Source: CAYLZW01 sp964388085
GTDB taxonomy: Bacteria > Myxococcota > UBA727 > CAYLZW01
Direction: 5' to 3'
DNA length: 64,000 bases
Assembly (NCBI GenBank): GCA_964388085.1
Contig: CAYLZW010000001.1
Coordinates: 15,733-79,732, forward strand
The translations under genes and the position numbers were made by a program. Positions 35,577 to 45,286 of this stretch are shown here, piece by piece; the stretch's first letter is position 1; each line of letters opens with the position of its first letter. The notes beneath the pieces are model-generated. The model did no database searches. It saw only the letters and a program-made list of their open reading frames with translations, and was not told the DNA's origin.

Positions 35577-36065
35577 TCAGTGGTGGTGGTGGCCGCCGGG
35601 GCCGTGCACGTGCCCGTGCGTGAGCTCGTCCTTGGTGGCGTCGCGCACCTCGGCGACCTTGATCTTGAAGGTCAGCTCCTTGCCGGCGAGCTCGTGGTTG
35701 AAGTCGAGCGTGACCTCTTTGGCGGACACGCCGGCGATGCGCGCCGGGAGGCCGCCACCGTCGGGGGACTGCGCCATGACGCGGTCGCCCACCTCGAAGC
35801 TCGAGTCCGGCGGGAACGAGGCCTTCGGCACCTGATGCACGCGGTCCGCCTGGTACTCGCCGTACCCGTCGGCGGGGGCCACCACGACGGTCTTCTCGTC
35901 GCCGACGCCGAGGCCCTCGAGCTGCTGCTCGAGGCCGGGGATGATGTTGTCCTTGCCGTGCAGGTACCAGAGCGGCTCACCCTGCTCCGAGGCGTCGACG
36001 ACGATGCCGCCGTCGATGGTCAGCGTGTAGTCGATGGCCACGGCCTTGTTCTTCGTCACGTTCAT
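35577..36065 (-). CDS. slyD: FKBP-type peptidyl-prolyl isomerase, SlyD-like
   Basis: A 162-aa protein with an FKBP domain split by an insert-in-flap region, as in SlyD: 'KNKAVAIDYTLTIDGGIVVD', 'WYLHGKDNIIPGLEQQLEGL' and 'VTLDFNHELAGKELTFKIKV'. The C-terminal tail is His-rich (HGHVHGPGGHHHH), as in metal-binding SlyD proteins that deliver nickel. It is therefore likely to be a cytosolic prolyl isomerase/chaperone with metal binding. The start is ATG 36065, with AGGACGAGAG upstream. It lies upstream of radA on the same strand. Confidence 0.92.
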   Translation of the reverse strand: MNVTKNKAVAIDYTLTIDGGIVVDASEQGEPLWYLHGKDNIIPGLEQQLEGLGVGDEKTVVVAPADGYGEYQADRVHQVPKASFPPDSSFEVGDRVMAQSPDGGGLPARIAGVSAKEVTLDFNHELAGKELTFKIKVAEVRDATKDELTHGHVHGPGGHHHH

Positions 36066-36263
36066 GGTGCTCTCGTCCTCGGCGGCGTGCCAGCTCGGGT
36101 GCACGCGCGCTGCGCTGCGGGGTGCTTACGAGGTAGGGTCGGCGCCCCCTACGGTCAACGGAGTTTCTCGAGGGGCTGCGTGTTGCCCTGTGTGCAGACA
36201 GCGCGCACGAGAGCGTTGACCCCTGCTGGCCGCTGTACGACCTTTCCCGAGGTGAGCGTTCCG

Positions 36264-37055
36264 GTGCGCCTCCTCCTGAGTGTGTTGCTCCTCGGCGTCG
36301 GCCTCGGCCTGCCCGCTTGGGCGGTCAAGACGCATGGGCCGCCCTGGTCCTTTCAGGACCGCGACGCCGTCGTGCTCTCGAAGGCGGGCAACGTGGAGAT
36401 CTACGGCGGCGGCGGACAGGCCGGGGGCACGGGCTCCAAGGAGGTGCGGCCCGGCCTCGCGCTCTACGCGGGTGACGAGGTGCGTGTGGGCGCCTTGAGC
36501 CGCGTCGTCGTGCGAACGCCGCGCGCGGACATCGAGCTCAGCGACGGCGCGCGCGCGATCCTCGGCGAGGCGGGAGCGTTCAGCCTGGCGCGCGGCCTCG
36601 TGCTCCTCGAGCTGCCCGAGGGCGATCCGCTCGTCGTCACGGCCGAGGGCGCCGCGGGCAAGGTGGAGCTGGCGCCCGGCTCCTATCGGCTCATGGCCAA
36701 CGGCCAGGGGCACCTCTTCGTTTTCGTCGAGAAGGGCGTCGCCAAGTCGGGTGACGCCTGGGCCGACGGCGGGCGCCTGCTGGCGCTGCAGAAGGACACG
36801 ACGCCGCGCACGCTCGAGCGCCCCGAGAGCGTCCCGCTCGAGGCCGTCATCGACAACGACAAGGGGGTCGTGCGCGGGACCACCGCCGTCGGCGCCCAGC
36901 TCTATGTAAACGGCAAGCTCTTGCACGCGGGCGACGACGGCAGCTTCTCGGAGTCGTTGCCTCCCGGCGACGCTGACCTCGTGCTCTTCGTGCGCGATCC
37001 GGCCGGGAACGTCGAGCACCGGGTGCTCCGGCGCGGCGGCGAGGGCAAGCGATGA
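36264..37055 (+). CDS. Secreted FecR-like domain protein
   Basis: A 263-aa protein with signal peptide 'LLLSVLLLGVGLGLPAWA', then a FecR-like beta-rich region: 'VRPGLALYAGDEVRVGALSR', 'DIELSDGARAILGEAGAFSL' and 'FVFVEKGVAKSGD'. The C-terminus resembles a carboxypeptidase-regulatory fold. In related genes FecR domains occur in periplasmic structural proteins rather than only in sigma regulation. The start chosen is GTG 36264 (MRLLLSV), with GAGGTGAG upstream; GTG 36252 is an alternative. It overlaps rlmE by 4 bp, opening a seven-gene coupled operon. Confidence 0.7.
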   Translation: MRLLLSVLLLGVGLGLPAWAVKTHGPPWSFQDRDAVVLSKAGNVEIYGGGGQAGGTGSKEVRPGLALYAGDEVRVGALSRVVVRTPRADIELSDGARAILGEAGAFSLARGLVLLELPEGDPLVVTAEGAAGKVELAPGSYRLMANGQGHLFVFVEKGVAKSGDAWADGGRLLALQKDTTPRTLERPESVPLEAVIDNDKGVVRGTTAVGAQLYVNGKLLHAGDDGSFSESLPPGDADLVLFVRDPAGNVEHRVLRRGGEGKR

Positions 37056-37750
37056 GCAAAAAGCGCGGGTCTTCGAGCCGGGGCTCGGGCAAGGGCTTCA
37101 TCGGCAAGGGCAACGCGCGCTACGACCGGCACGACACCTACTACCGACGAGCGAAGGCCGAGGGCTGGCTCGCGCGCTCGGTCTACAAGCTCGAGGAGCT
37201 CGACCAGGACTTCAAGCTCATCCGCCCGGGCGACAACGTGCTCGACCTCGGCGCCGCGCCCGGATCGTGGCTGCAATTCGCCGAGCGCCGCGTCCGCGAG
37301 AAGGGCGGCCGCCTCGTCGCCATCGATCTCCTGCCCGTGCGCCTCGCCTTCGGACCCCACGTGAAGGTCATCGAGGGTGACGTGTTCAAGACCGACGTGC
37401 GGGAGCTGCTCCCCGAGGGCGTCGTCGTCGCCGAGGACGATCCGCTGCCGCGCCCCTTCGACGTCGTGCTCTCGGACATGGCGCCGAACACGACGGGCGT
37501 GCGCTCCGTCGACCAGGCTCGCTCCATGGCGCTCGCCGAGCGCGCGCTCGAGGTCGCGCTGCGCGTGCTGCGCCCCGGCGGGCGCTTCGCCGTCAAGGTG
37601 TTCGAAGGCGCCGACTTCTCCGCCTACCTCGGCATGCTGAAGGCCGGCTTCACGACGGTGAAGGTGCGTCGACCCAAGGGCGTGCGCGTGGGCAGCATCG
37701 AGACCTACGTGGTGGCGCTCGACCGGCGTCGTGACGGCGAGGGCGCGTGA
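37052..37750 (+). CDS. rlmE: 23S rRNA 2'-O-methyltransferase RlmE (FtsJ)
   Basis: A 232-aa enzyme methylating the 2'-OH of a universally conserved uridine of 23S rRNA, with SAM as donor. The SAM loop 'LDLGAAPGSW' (about 65-73) and the K-D-K-E catalytic tetrad are all present: K46 in 'RSVYKLEEL', D142 in 'LSDMAPN', K182 in 'AVKVFEG' and E217 in 'GSIETYVV'. The basic Ser/Gly-rich N-terminus is usual. It overlaps its upstream and downstream neighbours by 4 bp each. This is odd, because those genes encode envelope proteins rather than translation factors. Confidence 0.93.
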   Translation: MSKKRGSSSRGSGKGFIGKGNARYDRHDTYYRRAKAEGWLARSVYKLEELDQDFKLIRPGDNVLDLGAAPGSWLQFAERRVREKGGRLVAIDLLPVRLAFGPHVKVIEGDVFKTDVRELLPEGVVVAEDDPLPRPFDVVLSDMAPNTTGVRSVDQARSMALAERALEVALRVLRPGGRFAVKVFEGADFSAYLGMLKAGFTTVKVRRPKGVRVGSIETYVVALDRRRDGEGA

Positions 37751-38025
37751 TCCCCTTCGCCGCCTGCCTGCTGCTGCTCGGCGCCGCCATGATGACGCGC
37801 GGGCTCATCTACACGCTGCGTCCGACCGGGAGCATCGCGGAGAAGCGCAAGCGCAAGAACCTCAAGTACGGCATGCCGACGGATATGCGCGTGTTCGGCA
37901 AGCGCGTCCGCCGCCTCGGCCTGCTCATCGCCCTCGCCGGCGGCTGGCTGCTCGCCTGGGATCTCGCGGACGACGTCACCCCCGCGCCCGTCGTGGAGCC
38001 GGCGCCGGGACGAAGCGCACCATGA
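37747..38025 (+). CDS. Small two-helix membrane protein
   Basis: A 92-aa protein starting at GTG 37747, which overlaps the rlmE stop (GTGA). It has a hydrophobic helix at residues 3-18, a basic cytosolic loop ('SIAEKRKRKNLKYGM') and a second helix around 55-70 ('LGLLIALAGGWLLAWDL'). I do not recognise a family. Overlap with both neighbours argues that it is a real gene rather than a chance frame. Confidence 0.6.
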   Translation: MIPFAACLLLLGAAMMTRGLIYTLRPTGSIAEKRKRKNLKYGMPTDMRVFGKRVRRLGLLIALAGGWLLAWDLADDVTPAPVVEPAPGRSAP

Positions 38026-38666
38026 AGCGCCTTCGCCCGGCGGGCCCGGCGGTCGCCGTGGTGCTCGTGACCCTGACGGCGCTCTCCTCGAGCTGCAGCT
38101 ACACGACCATGGCGCGCGCGCCGAGCCGCGCCGAGCTGTGGATCGACGACGAGCTGGCCGGCGAGGCGACGCCCGGCGGCGCGGAGGTCTCGGTCCCCGT
38201 CAGCTACGCCGATCCCGCCTGGTTCCTCTACGTCGACGAGGATGACCGCGCGGAGGCGAGCGGCGTGCTCGCGCGCACGCGCCTCGATCCGCTGCTGACG
38301 TCTTCGCTGTGCGCGGTCAGCGCGCTGACGACGCCCGCGTGCATGCTGGCGGGCCTCTTGTCGTCGAACCCGATCCTCTGCGTCGGCTGCCTCGCGCCCC
38401 TCGGCGACGTGTTCCTGCAGAGCGGCGTCAACGCCATCTCGACGACGGCCGACAACGCGAGCTGGCTGACCATCCCCGCCGTGGCGGGCTGCGCGCTGCT
38501 CGGCCTGGCGCCGCTGGTGCTGCTGCCCTTCGCGCTGCGCGTCCCCGAGGAGATCGAGCTGCCCATCGATCCGCTGCTGCCGCCCGCGGCGCCAGCGTCC
38601 CCCGCCCCGTCGCCCGCCGCGCCGTCCGCGCCGGCCCCGTCGCCTTCGCCACAGGTGTCCTACTGA
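38022..38666 (+). CDS. Lipoprotein with hydrophobic core segments
   Basis: A 214-aa protein starting ATG 38022 (4-bp overlap with the previous stop). It has a lipoprotein signal ending 'LTALSSSC', then a globular region 'AELWIDDELAGEATPGGAEV' (a PEGA-like opening: a short beta module with an x-V-xxD pattern). Cys-containing hydrophobic helices and a Pro/Ala-rich C-terminus follow. Function unknown. Its stop overlaps the next ATG by one base, so translation is coupled. Confidence 0.65.
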   Translation: MKRLRPAGPAVAVVLVTLTALSSSCSYTTMARAPSRAELWIDDELAGEATPGGAEVSVPVSYADPAWFLYVDEDDRAEASGVLARTRLDPLLTSSLCAVSALTTPACMLAGLLSSNPILCVGCLAPLGDVFLQSGVNAISTTADNASWLTIPAVAGCALLGLAPLVLLPFALRVPEEIELPIDPLLPPAAPASPAPSPAAPSAPAPSPSPQVSY

Positions 38667-39991
38667 TGCGCGCCTCGCTGCTCGTCGTCGTGCTGCTCCT
38701 GCCGCTCGCGCACGGCCTCGCCTGCGCGCCCGTCGGCGGTGCGGTCGACGTCGAGGTGCTGGTGCGCGACGACGACGATCCCGATGGTTACGCGTTGGCC
38801 ACGAGGACGCTCCACTCCGTGACCGACCTCTTCGCCGGCCGCGGCGCGCTCTTCGACATCCGCGCCGGCGAAGGCTTCTATGGCACCCCCACGCTCGACG
38901 CCGCCGAGCTCGACGGCTGGAGCGCCGAGGAGCTCTGGCGCGAGAGCCGCGCCGGCGGTGACGACGTCCGGCCCGACCTCGCCTTCGAGGGCGGCCGTTA
39001 CGTGGCGCGCGACTTCGACGCGCTCCATTACCTGACGGTGTTCCACAACCTCGAGCAGGCGTTCGCGTTCCTGAAGGACGAGCTCGACCGCCCCTCGGGC
39101 GCCACGGACTCGCACGCGCACGTCGGTCTACACGGCGCGCCGGTGTCCTCGAAGGCCTTGCCGCTGCCGGTCGTCCTCGGCGACAACGCCGCCTACGCGC
39201 CGAGCGCCGACATGTTCCTCGTCGTGCCCGTCATCAACCAGACGGAGGGCGTGCCGCCGTTCATGGACGTCGGCGTCGCCGTGCACGAGTTCCATCACCG
39301 CGTCTTCTTCCATCGCGTGATGCTCGCGAGCGGCGTGTTCCCGCTCTGGAAGCGGCTGACCTTCCCGCAGGTCTACAAGCAGGAGGCGCTGAACCAGGCG
39401 GGCATCGGCGAGCTCGACGACGTCGGCGCCCTGCTCTACACGCCCGAGGAGCTGCGCTCCTTCAACGCGCTGCGTGGCCTCGACGAGGGGCTCGCCGATG
39501 TGTTCGCCGTCGGCAAGACCGGCGATCCGGACTTCTTGCGCAACTTCGCTCCCGAGCACGCCTTCCTGCGCGCGCTCGACGGCAGCTACGCGAGCGCCGC
39601 CACCTTCGCCGCCCTCGAGGACGGCGCGCTGCCCGACGGCCTCAACGAGGCCTGCGCCCTGAGCGCCGCCGGCGACAACCTCGGCCGGCTCGGCATGAAC
39701 TACTACTGCCTCGGCACCCTCGTCGCGGCGTCGTTGTGGGAGGCCGCCGGCGGCGACGCCGTCGTGTTCCGCAGCGAGGTGCTCCCGGCGGTCGAGCTCG
39801 CGCTCGACGATCTCGGCCCCGTCCTGCTCGAGCGCTCCCCCCCGGAGGGTCCGCTGACGTTCTCCATCGACATGGCCCTCGAGGTCATCGCGCGGCGCCT
39901 GCCGGAGCCCCTGAGCGCCGCCTTCTGCGAGCGCCTCGGCGCGCGCTTCGCCCGCGTGCTCGACGACGGCGGGGTTCCGACGTGCGGCTGA
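38666..39991 (+). CDS. Zinc metallopeptidase-like lipoprotein
   Basis: A 441-aa protein with a signal ending 'PLAHGLAC', a possible lipobox. The HExxH zinc motif is HEFHH at residues 207-211. A downstream 'LDEGLADVF' (E274, D278) fits the third ligand of gluzincins. Secreted metallopeptidase is therefore likely, although I cannot name a MEROPS family. The start ATG 38666 overlaps the previous stop by one base and the 3' end overlaps the next gene by 10 bp. Confidence 0.7.
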   Translation: MRASLLVVVLLLPLAHGLACAPVGGAVDVEVLVRDDDDPDGYALATRTLHSVTDLFAGRGALFDIRAGEGFYGTPTLDAAELDGWSAEELWRESRAGGDDVRPDLAFEGGRYVARDFDALHYLTVFHNLEQAFAFLKDELDRPSGATDSHAHVGLHGAPVSSKALPLPVVLGDNAAYAPSADMFLVVPVINQTEGVPPFMDVGVAVHEFHHRVFFHRVMLASGVFPLWKRLTFPQVYKQEALNQAGIGELDDVGALLYTPEELRSFNALRGLDEGLADVFAVGKTGDPDFLRNFAPEHAFLRALDGSYASAATFAALEDGALPDGLNEACALSAAGDNLGRLGMNYYCLGTLVAASLWEAAGGDAVVFRSEVLPAVELALDDLGPVLLERSPPEGPLTFSIDMALEVIARRLPEPLSAAFCERLGARFARVLDDGGVPTCG

Positions 39992-40569
39992 AGACCGCCC
40001 TCGTCGTCGTGCTCGCGCTCACGACCTCGCTCGGGAGCGCGAGCACGGCCGCCGCGCCCGCCCCGAGCGCGCCGCGCTTTGTCGTCGACGGCGGCGTCGC
40101 GCTGAGCGGCCGCAGCTCCGTGAACGCCGGCCGCGTGGAGCTGCAGCCGCTGCTCGCGCTGCGCGGCGGCGCGCTGTTTCCTCTCCCCGGCGGAAGCGGC
40201 CTGCTGCTCGGCGTCGATGCGCGCCTGCTGCTCGAGACCCTCCCGCGCGTGCGCGGCACCGCCGACGTGGGCTCGCTGTCGTGGGAGCTCGGGCTCGAGC
40301 CGCGCGGCCTGATCGCCTGGCGCCTCGGCGACGGACCGCTCGCGCTCGTCCCCTACGCGTTCGCGGGCGCCCTCGCCGGCGGACGCTTCGCCGACGTCTA
40401 CGCGTTCCGCGAGCACCAAGCGCGCGCGCACCCGACCTACGGCGTCAGCGCGGGCGCAGGCGGCCTCCTCCGCATGGGCCTCGTCACGCTCTCCTGGGAG
40501 CTCGGCGGCGGCCTCCGCGAAGACGGCCCGGCGCTGACCAGCACCCTGTTGGTGGGCGCCATGTTCTGA
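39982..40569 (+). CDS. Outer-membrane-beta-barrel-like exported protein
   Basis: A 195-aa protein with a signal peptide ('LVVVLALTTSLGSASTAAA'). Alternating hydrophobic/glycine strands such as 'VELQPLLALRGGALFPL', 'LLLGVDARLLLETL', 'LALVPYAFAGALAGG' and 'VTLSWELGGGLRED' suggest a small porin-like barrel. Start GTG 39982, overlapping the metallopeptidase gene by 10 bp. It is the last gene of the operon; tRNA-Phe follows 52 bp later. Confidence 0.55.
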   Translation: MRLKTALVVVLALTTSLGSASTAAAPAPSAPRFVVDGGVALSGRSSVNAGRVELQPLLALRGGALFPLPGGSGLLLGVDARLLLETLPRVRGTADVGSLSWELGLEPRGLIAWRLGDGPLALVPYAFAGALAGGRFADVYAFREHQARAHPTYGVSAGAGGLLRMGLVTLSWELGGGLREDGPALTSTLLVGAMF

Positions 40570-40578
40570 AGTTCACGG

Positions 40579-40607
40579 TTGACGACGACCGCCACGGCGG
40601 GCAGATT
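40579..40607 (+). promoter_or_regulatory. Candidate promoter of tRNA-Phe
   Basis: TTGACG (40579-40584), a 17-bp spacer and CAGATT (40602-40607) lie just ahead of the tRNA. The -35 is good, the -10 is weak. Placement 14 bp before the tRNA 5' end is sensible for a tRNA promoter. Confidence 0.4.
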
Positions 40608-40621
40608 TCCGCCCGCTGAGA

Positions 40622-40697
40622 GCCCAGGTAGCTCAGTTGGTAGAGCAGGGGACTGAAAATCCCCGTGTCGGCGGTTCGATTCCGTCCCTGGGCACCA
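40622..40697 (+). tRNA. tRNA-Phe (GAA)
   Basis: A 76-nt cloverleaf with encoded CCA. The acceptor arms GCCCAGG and CCTGGGC pair perfectly. The D arm is GCTC...GAGC. The anticodon stem GGGGA/TCCCC encloses loop CTGAAAA, giving anticodon GAA (Phe). The T arm contains GTTCGATTC. An intrinsic terminator follows immediately. Confidence 0.97.
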
Positions 40698-40727
40698 ACG
40701 CCTCGCTGCTGCGGGGCGTTTTCTTTT
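40698..40727 (+). terminator. Rho-independent terminator of tRNA-Phe
   Basis: ACGCCTCGC and GCGGGGCGT form a 9-10 bp stem (one T-G pair) with loop TGCT, followed by TTTTCTTTT. It begins directly after the CCA end. Confidence 0.92.
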
Positions 40728-40750
40728 GCTCCGTCGGCGATTTTCAGTCC

Positions 40751-40841
40751 GGGGACTGACCTGCCTCTGAACCCCACCGTGTCGGCGGTTCGATTCCGTC
40801 CCTGGGCACCAACGCCTCGCTCTTGCGGGGCGTTTTCTTTT
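40751..40841 (+). pseudogene. Decayed partial duplicate of tRNA-Phe 3' half and terminator
   Basis: Bases 40777-40841 match 40663-40727 at 63 of 65 positions. They cover the end of the anticodon stem, variable loop, T arm, acceptor 3' side with CCA, and the terminator. Upstream, GGGGACTGA (40751-40759) repeats the start of the anticodon arm, but the D arm and 5' acceptor are missing and a 10-bp insertion breaks the anticodon loop. It cannot fold into a tRNA. The second terminator (40812-40841) is intact and sits a further 114 bp on. Confidence 0.85.
40812..40841 (+). terminator. Second copy of the tRNA-Phe terminator
   Basis: Same stem as the tRNA-Phe terminator with loop TCTT in place of TGCT, followed by TTTTCTTTT. 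It is intact and could act as a backup terminator. Confidence 0.8.
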
Positions 40842-40869
40842 CTAGGGGATCTTCAGTCCGAGCCCGCCA

Positions 40870-41475
40870 TCAGCGCCCCTGCAACAGCCCCTTCACCGTC
40901 GACAACAGCCCGCGGGTCATCGGCTTCACCACGATCTCGACGCTGCCGAGCAGACAGGACCCACTCACCCGGATGCGGCGCGGATCGCGTGACGACGAGG
41001 CCGACTGCGTCAGGTTGTCGAAGCTGCCGAGCACGGCGCGGCCTGACATCTCGACGGCGACGCCGTCCGGCACGACGATGCGCACGCTGCCGAGCAGGGC
41101 CTTTACCTCGATGTCGACGTCGGCGGGGATGTCGGCCTCGACGAGATCGAGCTCGACGTTGCCGAGCGTCGCCTTGACGACGACGCGCGAGGGGACACGC
41201 CAGCGCCCGCGGTGCGTGGTGCTCGAGAGCAGGGCCTGCACCGTCGTCGTGCGCTGACCGGAGCGTTCGCGCGGCACCAGCGCGACGTCGTCGAGAGAGG
41301 GCAGACCGGCGAGCGCCTCCTCGAGCTGCGCGGTGGTGCGCGCGTTCTCGGCGAGTTCCACCCGGCGCTCGAAGTCCGTGGTCTCGAGGTGGTTCTTCGC
41401 GTAGTGCTCCGTCAGGCGCGCGATGGCGTCGTCACGAGCAGCGGGGGTGAGGACGAGCGCGGGCACGTGCGACAT
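40870..41475 (-). CDS. DUF1707 and LiaF-like cell-envelope protein
   Basis: A 201-aa protein. Residues about 8-65 match DUF1707 ('ARDDAIARLTEHYAKNHLET'), a short helical domain common in actinobacterial and myxobacterial envelope proteins. The second half is a beta-solenoid-like repeat: 'VVVKATLGNVELDLVEADIP', 'IEVKALLGSVRIVVPDGVAV' and 'RVSGSCLLGSVEIVV', as in the LiaF/DUF2154 C-terminal domain. Start ATG 41475, no signal peptide. It converges with the tRNA-Phe unit. Function is unknown; a link to cell-envelope stress is inferred from the LiaF likeness. Confidence 0.75.
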   Translation of the reverse strand: MSHVPALVLTPAARDDAIARLTEHYAKNHLETTDFERRVELAENARTTAQLEEALAGLPSLDDVALVPRERSGQRTTTVQALLSSTTHRGRWRVPSRVVVKATLGNVELDLVEADIPADVDIEVKALLGSVRIVVPDGVAVEMSGRAVLGSFDNLTQSASSSRDPRRIRVSGSCLLGSVEIVVKPMTRGLLSTVKGLLQGR

Positions 41476-41537
41476 GTCCGGCACAGTATCGCGTCCCTGC
41501 CGCGGCGGCGCAGGAACCCTCCGAACGAGCGCGAGCG

Positions 41538-44111
<2,574 letters not shown>

Positions 44112-44309
44112 CCCCGCAGGATACCGCCCGCACCAGCGCGATGCTCCGTTGACGCTCGCGATCGCAAGCTCTGCCACGATGACGCCCTCCGCGCCTACAC
44201 GATGGGAGCGATGCTCCCGTGTAGCGAACGGTGCGTGCTGGTCAGCGTGCGGCGCGCTAGCGTGCCCGTCTTCGGGCGCCGCGTGGACGGCCGTCCCCTG
44301 GAGCTGGAC

Positions 44310-44591
44310 ATGGCAGACGTGAAGGTAATCAAGGCCCACTCGCTCTCTTCCGCCGAGGCACAGCAGCGCATGCAGTCCTTCGAGGAGATGCTCACGAAGT
44401 ACGGCGTGAAGTCGAAGTGGAAGGGCAACCACGCCGACCTCAAGGGCGTCGGCGTGACCGGCTCCATCGACGTGAGCGACCAGGACGTCACCGTCGTCGT
44501 CAAGCTCGGCATGCTCGCCAAGGCGGCCGGCGTCGACGCCGATCGCCTCGGCAAGAGCATCGACAAGCGCCTCAGCTCCGCGCTCGGCTGA
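44310..44591 (+). CDS. Polyhydroxyalkanoic acid system (PHA_gran_rgn) family protein
   Basis: A 93-aa protein ending with 'RLGKSIDKRLSSALG' and containing 'SLSSAEAQQRMQSFEEMLTK' and 'GNHADLKGVGVTGSIDVSDQ', the pattern of the small PHA-system family (PF09650 type) that accompanies polyhydroxyalkanoate genes in proteobacteria. It is a charged, cytoplasmic protein. No PHA synthase or depolymerase is in the window. Start ATG 44310, with GGAG close upstream; the longer frame upstream overlaps nothing else but lacks a ribosome site. Confidence 0.7.
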   Translation: MADVKVIKAHSLSSAEAQQRMQSFEEMLTKYGVKSKWKGNHADLKGVGVTGSIDVSDQDVTVVVKLGMLAKAAGVDADRLGKSIDKRLSSALG

Positions 44592-44603
44592 GCCAGCCTG
44601 TCG

Positions 44604-45179
44604 TCAGGCCTTCGGGGCCTTCGCCTCGGCTTGCGCGTTCTCGATGAGCGACTTCACGTTGGCGGCGAGCCCGCGCGCGCGCTGCGTGGAAGGGTCTTTG
44701 CCCTCGGGGTCCTCGGCGATGGCCTTCGCGAGGTCGGCGGCGGCGTCGACGAGGCTGCCTTGCATGAGGCGCACCTCGCCACGGCCCGTGAGCGCGGATG
44801 GAGAGAACGGGTTGATGGAGAGCGCGCGCGTGAAGTGTTGCTCCGCCGCGTCGAGGTCACCCTCCTGCTGCGCGATGGCGCCGAGCGCCGTCAGGAAATA
44901 GGCGTCGAAGGGATCGAGCGCGAGCAGCCCCGTGAACACCTGCTTCGCCTGCGGGAGCCTGCCCTCGGTGAAGAAGCGAAAGCCGGTCTGCGCCATCTCG
45001 TGTTGCGCGTCTTTCGGGATGCCCTCGAGGTCACCGAGCGTGATCTGGCCGGCGATGAACGCCTCCACGCGCCGCGGATCGTAGCCCGTGATCTGCACGC
45101 CCTCTTCTTGGGCCTTCTTCATGTCCTCGGCCGTGGGCAGCGGTCCTTGCAGGATGTCTTCGAGCTTCTTCGTCGCCAC
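44604..45179 (-). CDS. SycD/LcrH-like TPR chaperone of type III secretion type
   Basis: A 191-aa protein from GTG 45179 (GGAGGA upstream). The centre carries three TPRs in the arrangement of SycD/LcrH class II chaperones: 'GFRFFTEGRLPQAKQVFTGL', then 'LDPFDAYFLTALGAIAQQEG' (compare the 'LDHYDSRFFLGLGACRQAMG' helix pair of LcrH) and 'INPFSPSALTGRGEVRLMQG'. An N-terminal helical extension precedes them. In type III systems such chaperones bind translocators before secretion. It is followed upstream on the same strand, after 107 bp, by a DUF1521 protein that is a plausible client. I saw no type III export apparatus in the window, so assignment is by similarity of pattern. Confidence 0.6.
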   Translation of the reverse strand: MATKKLEDILQGPLPTAEDMKKAQEEGVQITGYDPRRVEAFIAGQITLGDLEGIPKDAQHEMAQTGFRFFTEGRLPQAKQVFTGLLALDPFDAYFLTALGAIAQQEGDLDAAEQHFTRALSINPFSPSALTGRGEVRLMQGSLVDAAADLAKAIAEDPEGKDPSTQRARGLAANVKSLIENAQAEAKAPKA

Positions 45180-45286
45180 GACGGTCCTCCGAGCGGCTTT
45201 TGCAGTGAGCGGGCACAAAGAGAAGCGGCGGGAGCTCTCACCCCCGCCGCACTCTAGCCTCATCGGGCCCTTCGTGACGACGTCGC

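Noticed and set aside
40622..41475. tRNA-Phe as a phage or island attachment site.
   Set aside because: A partial tRNA repeat exists, but no integrase, excisionase or foreign-looking genes lie nearby; only ~114 bp separates the copies. I keep it as a relic hypothesis, not as an active attachment site.
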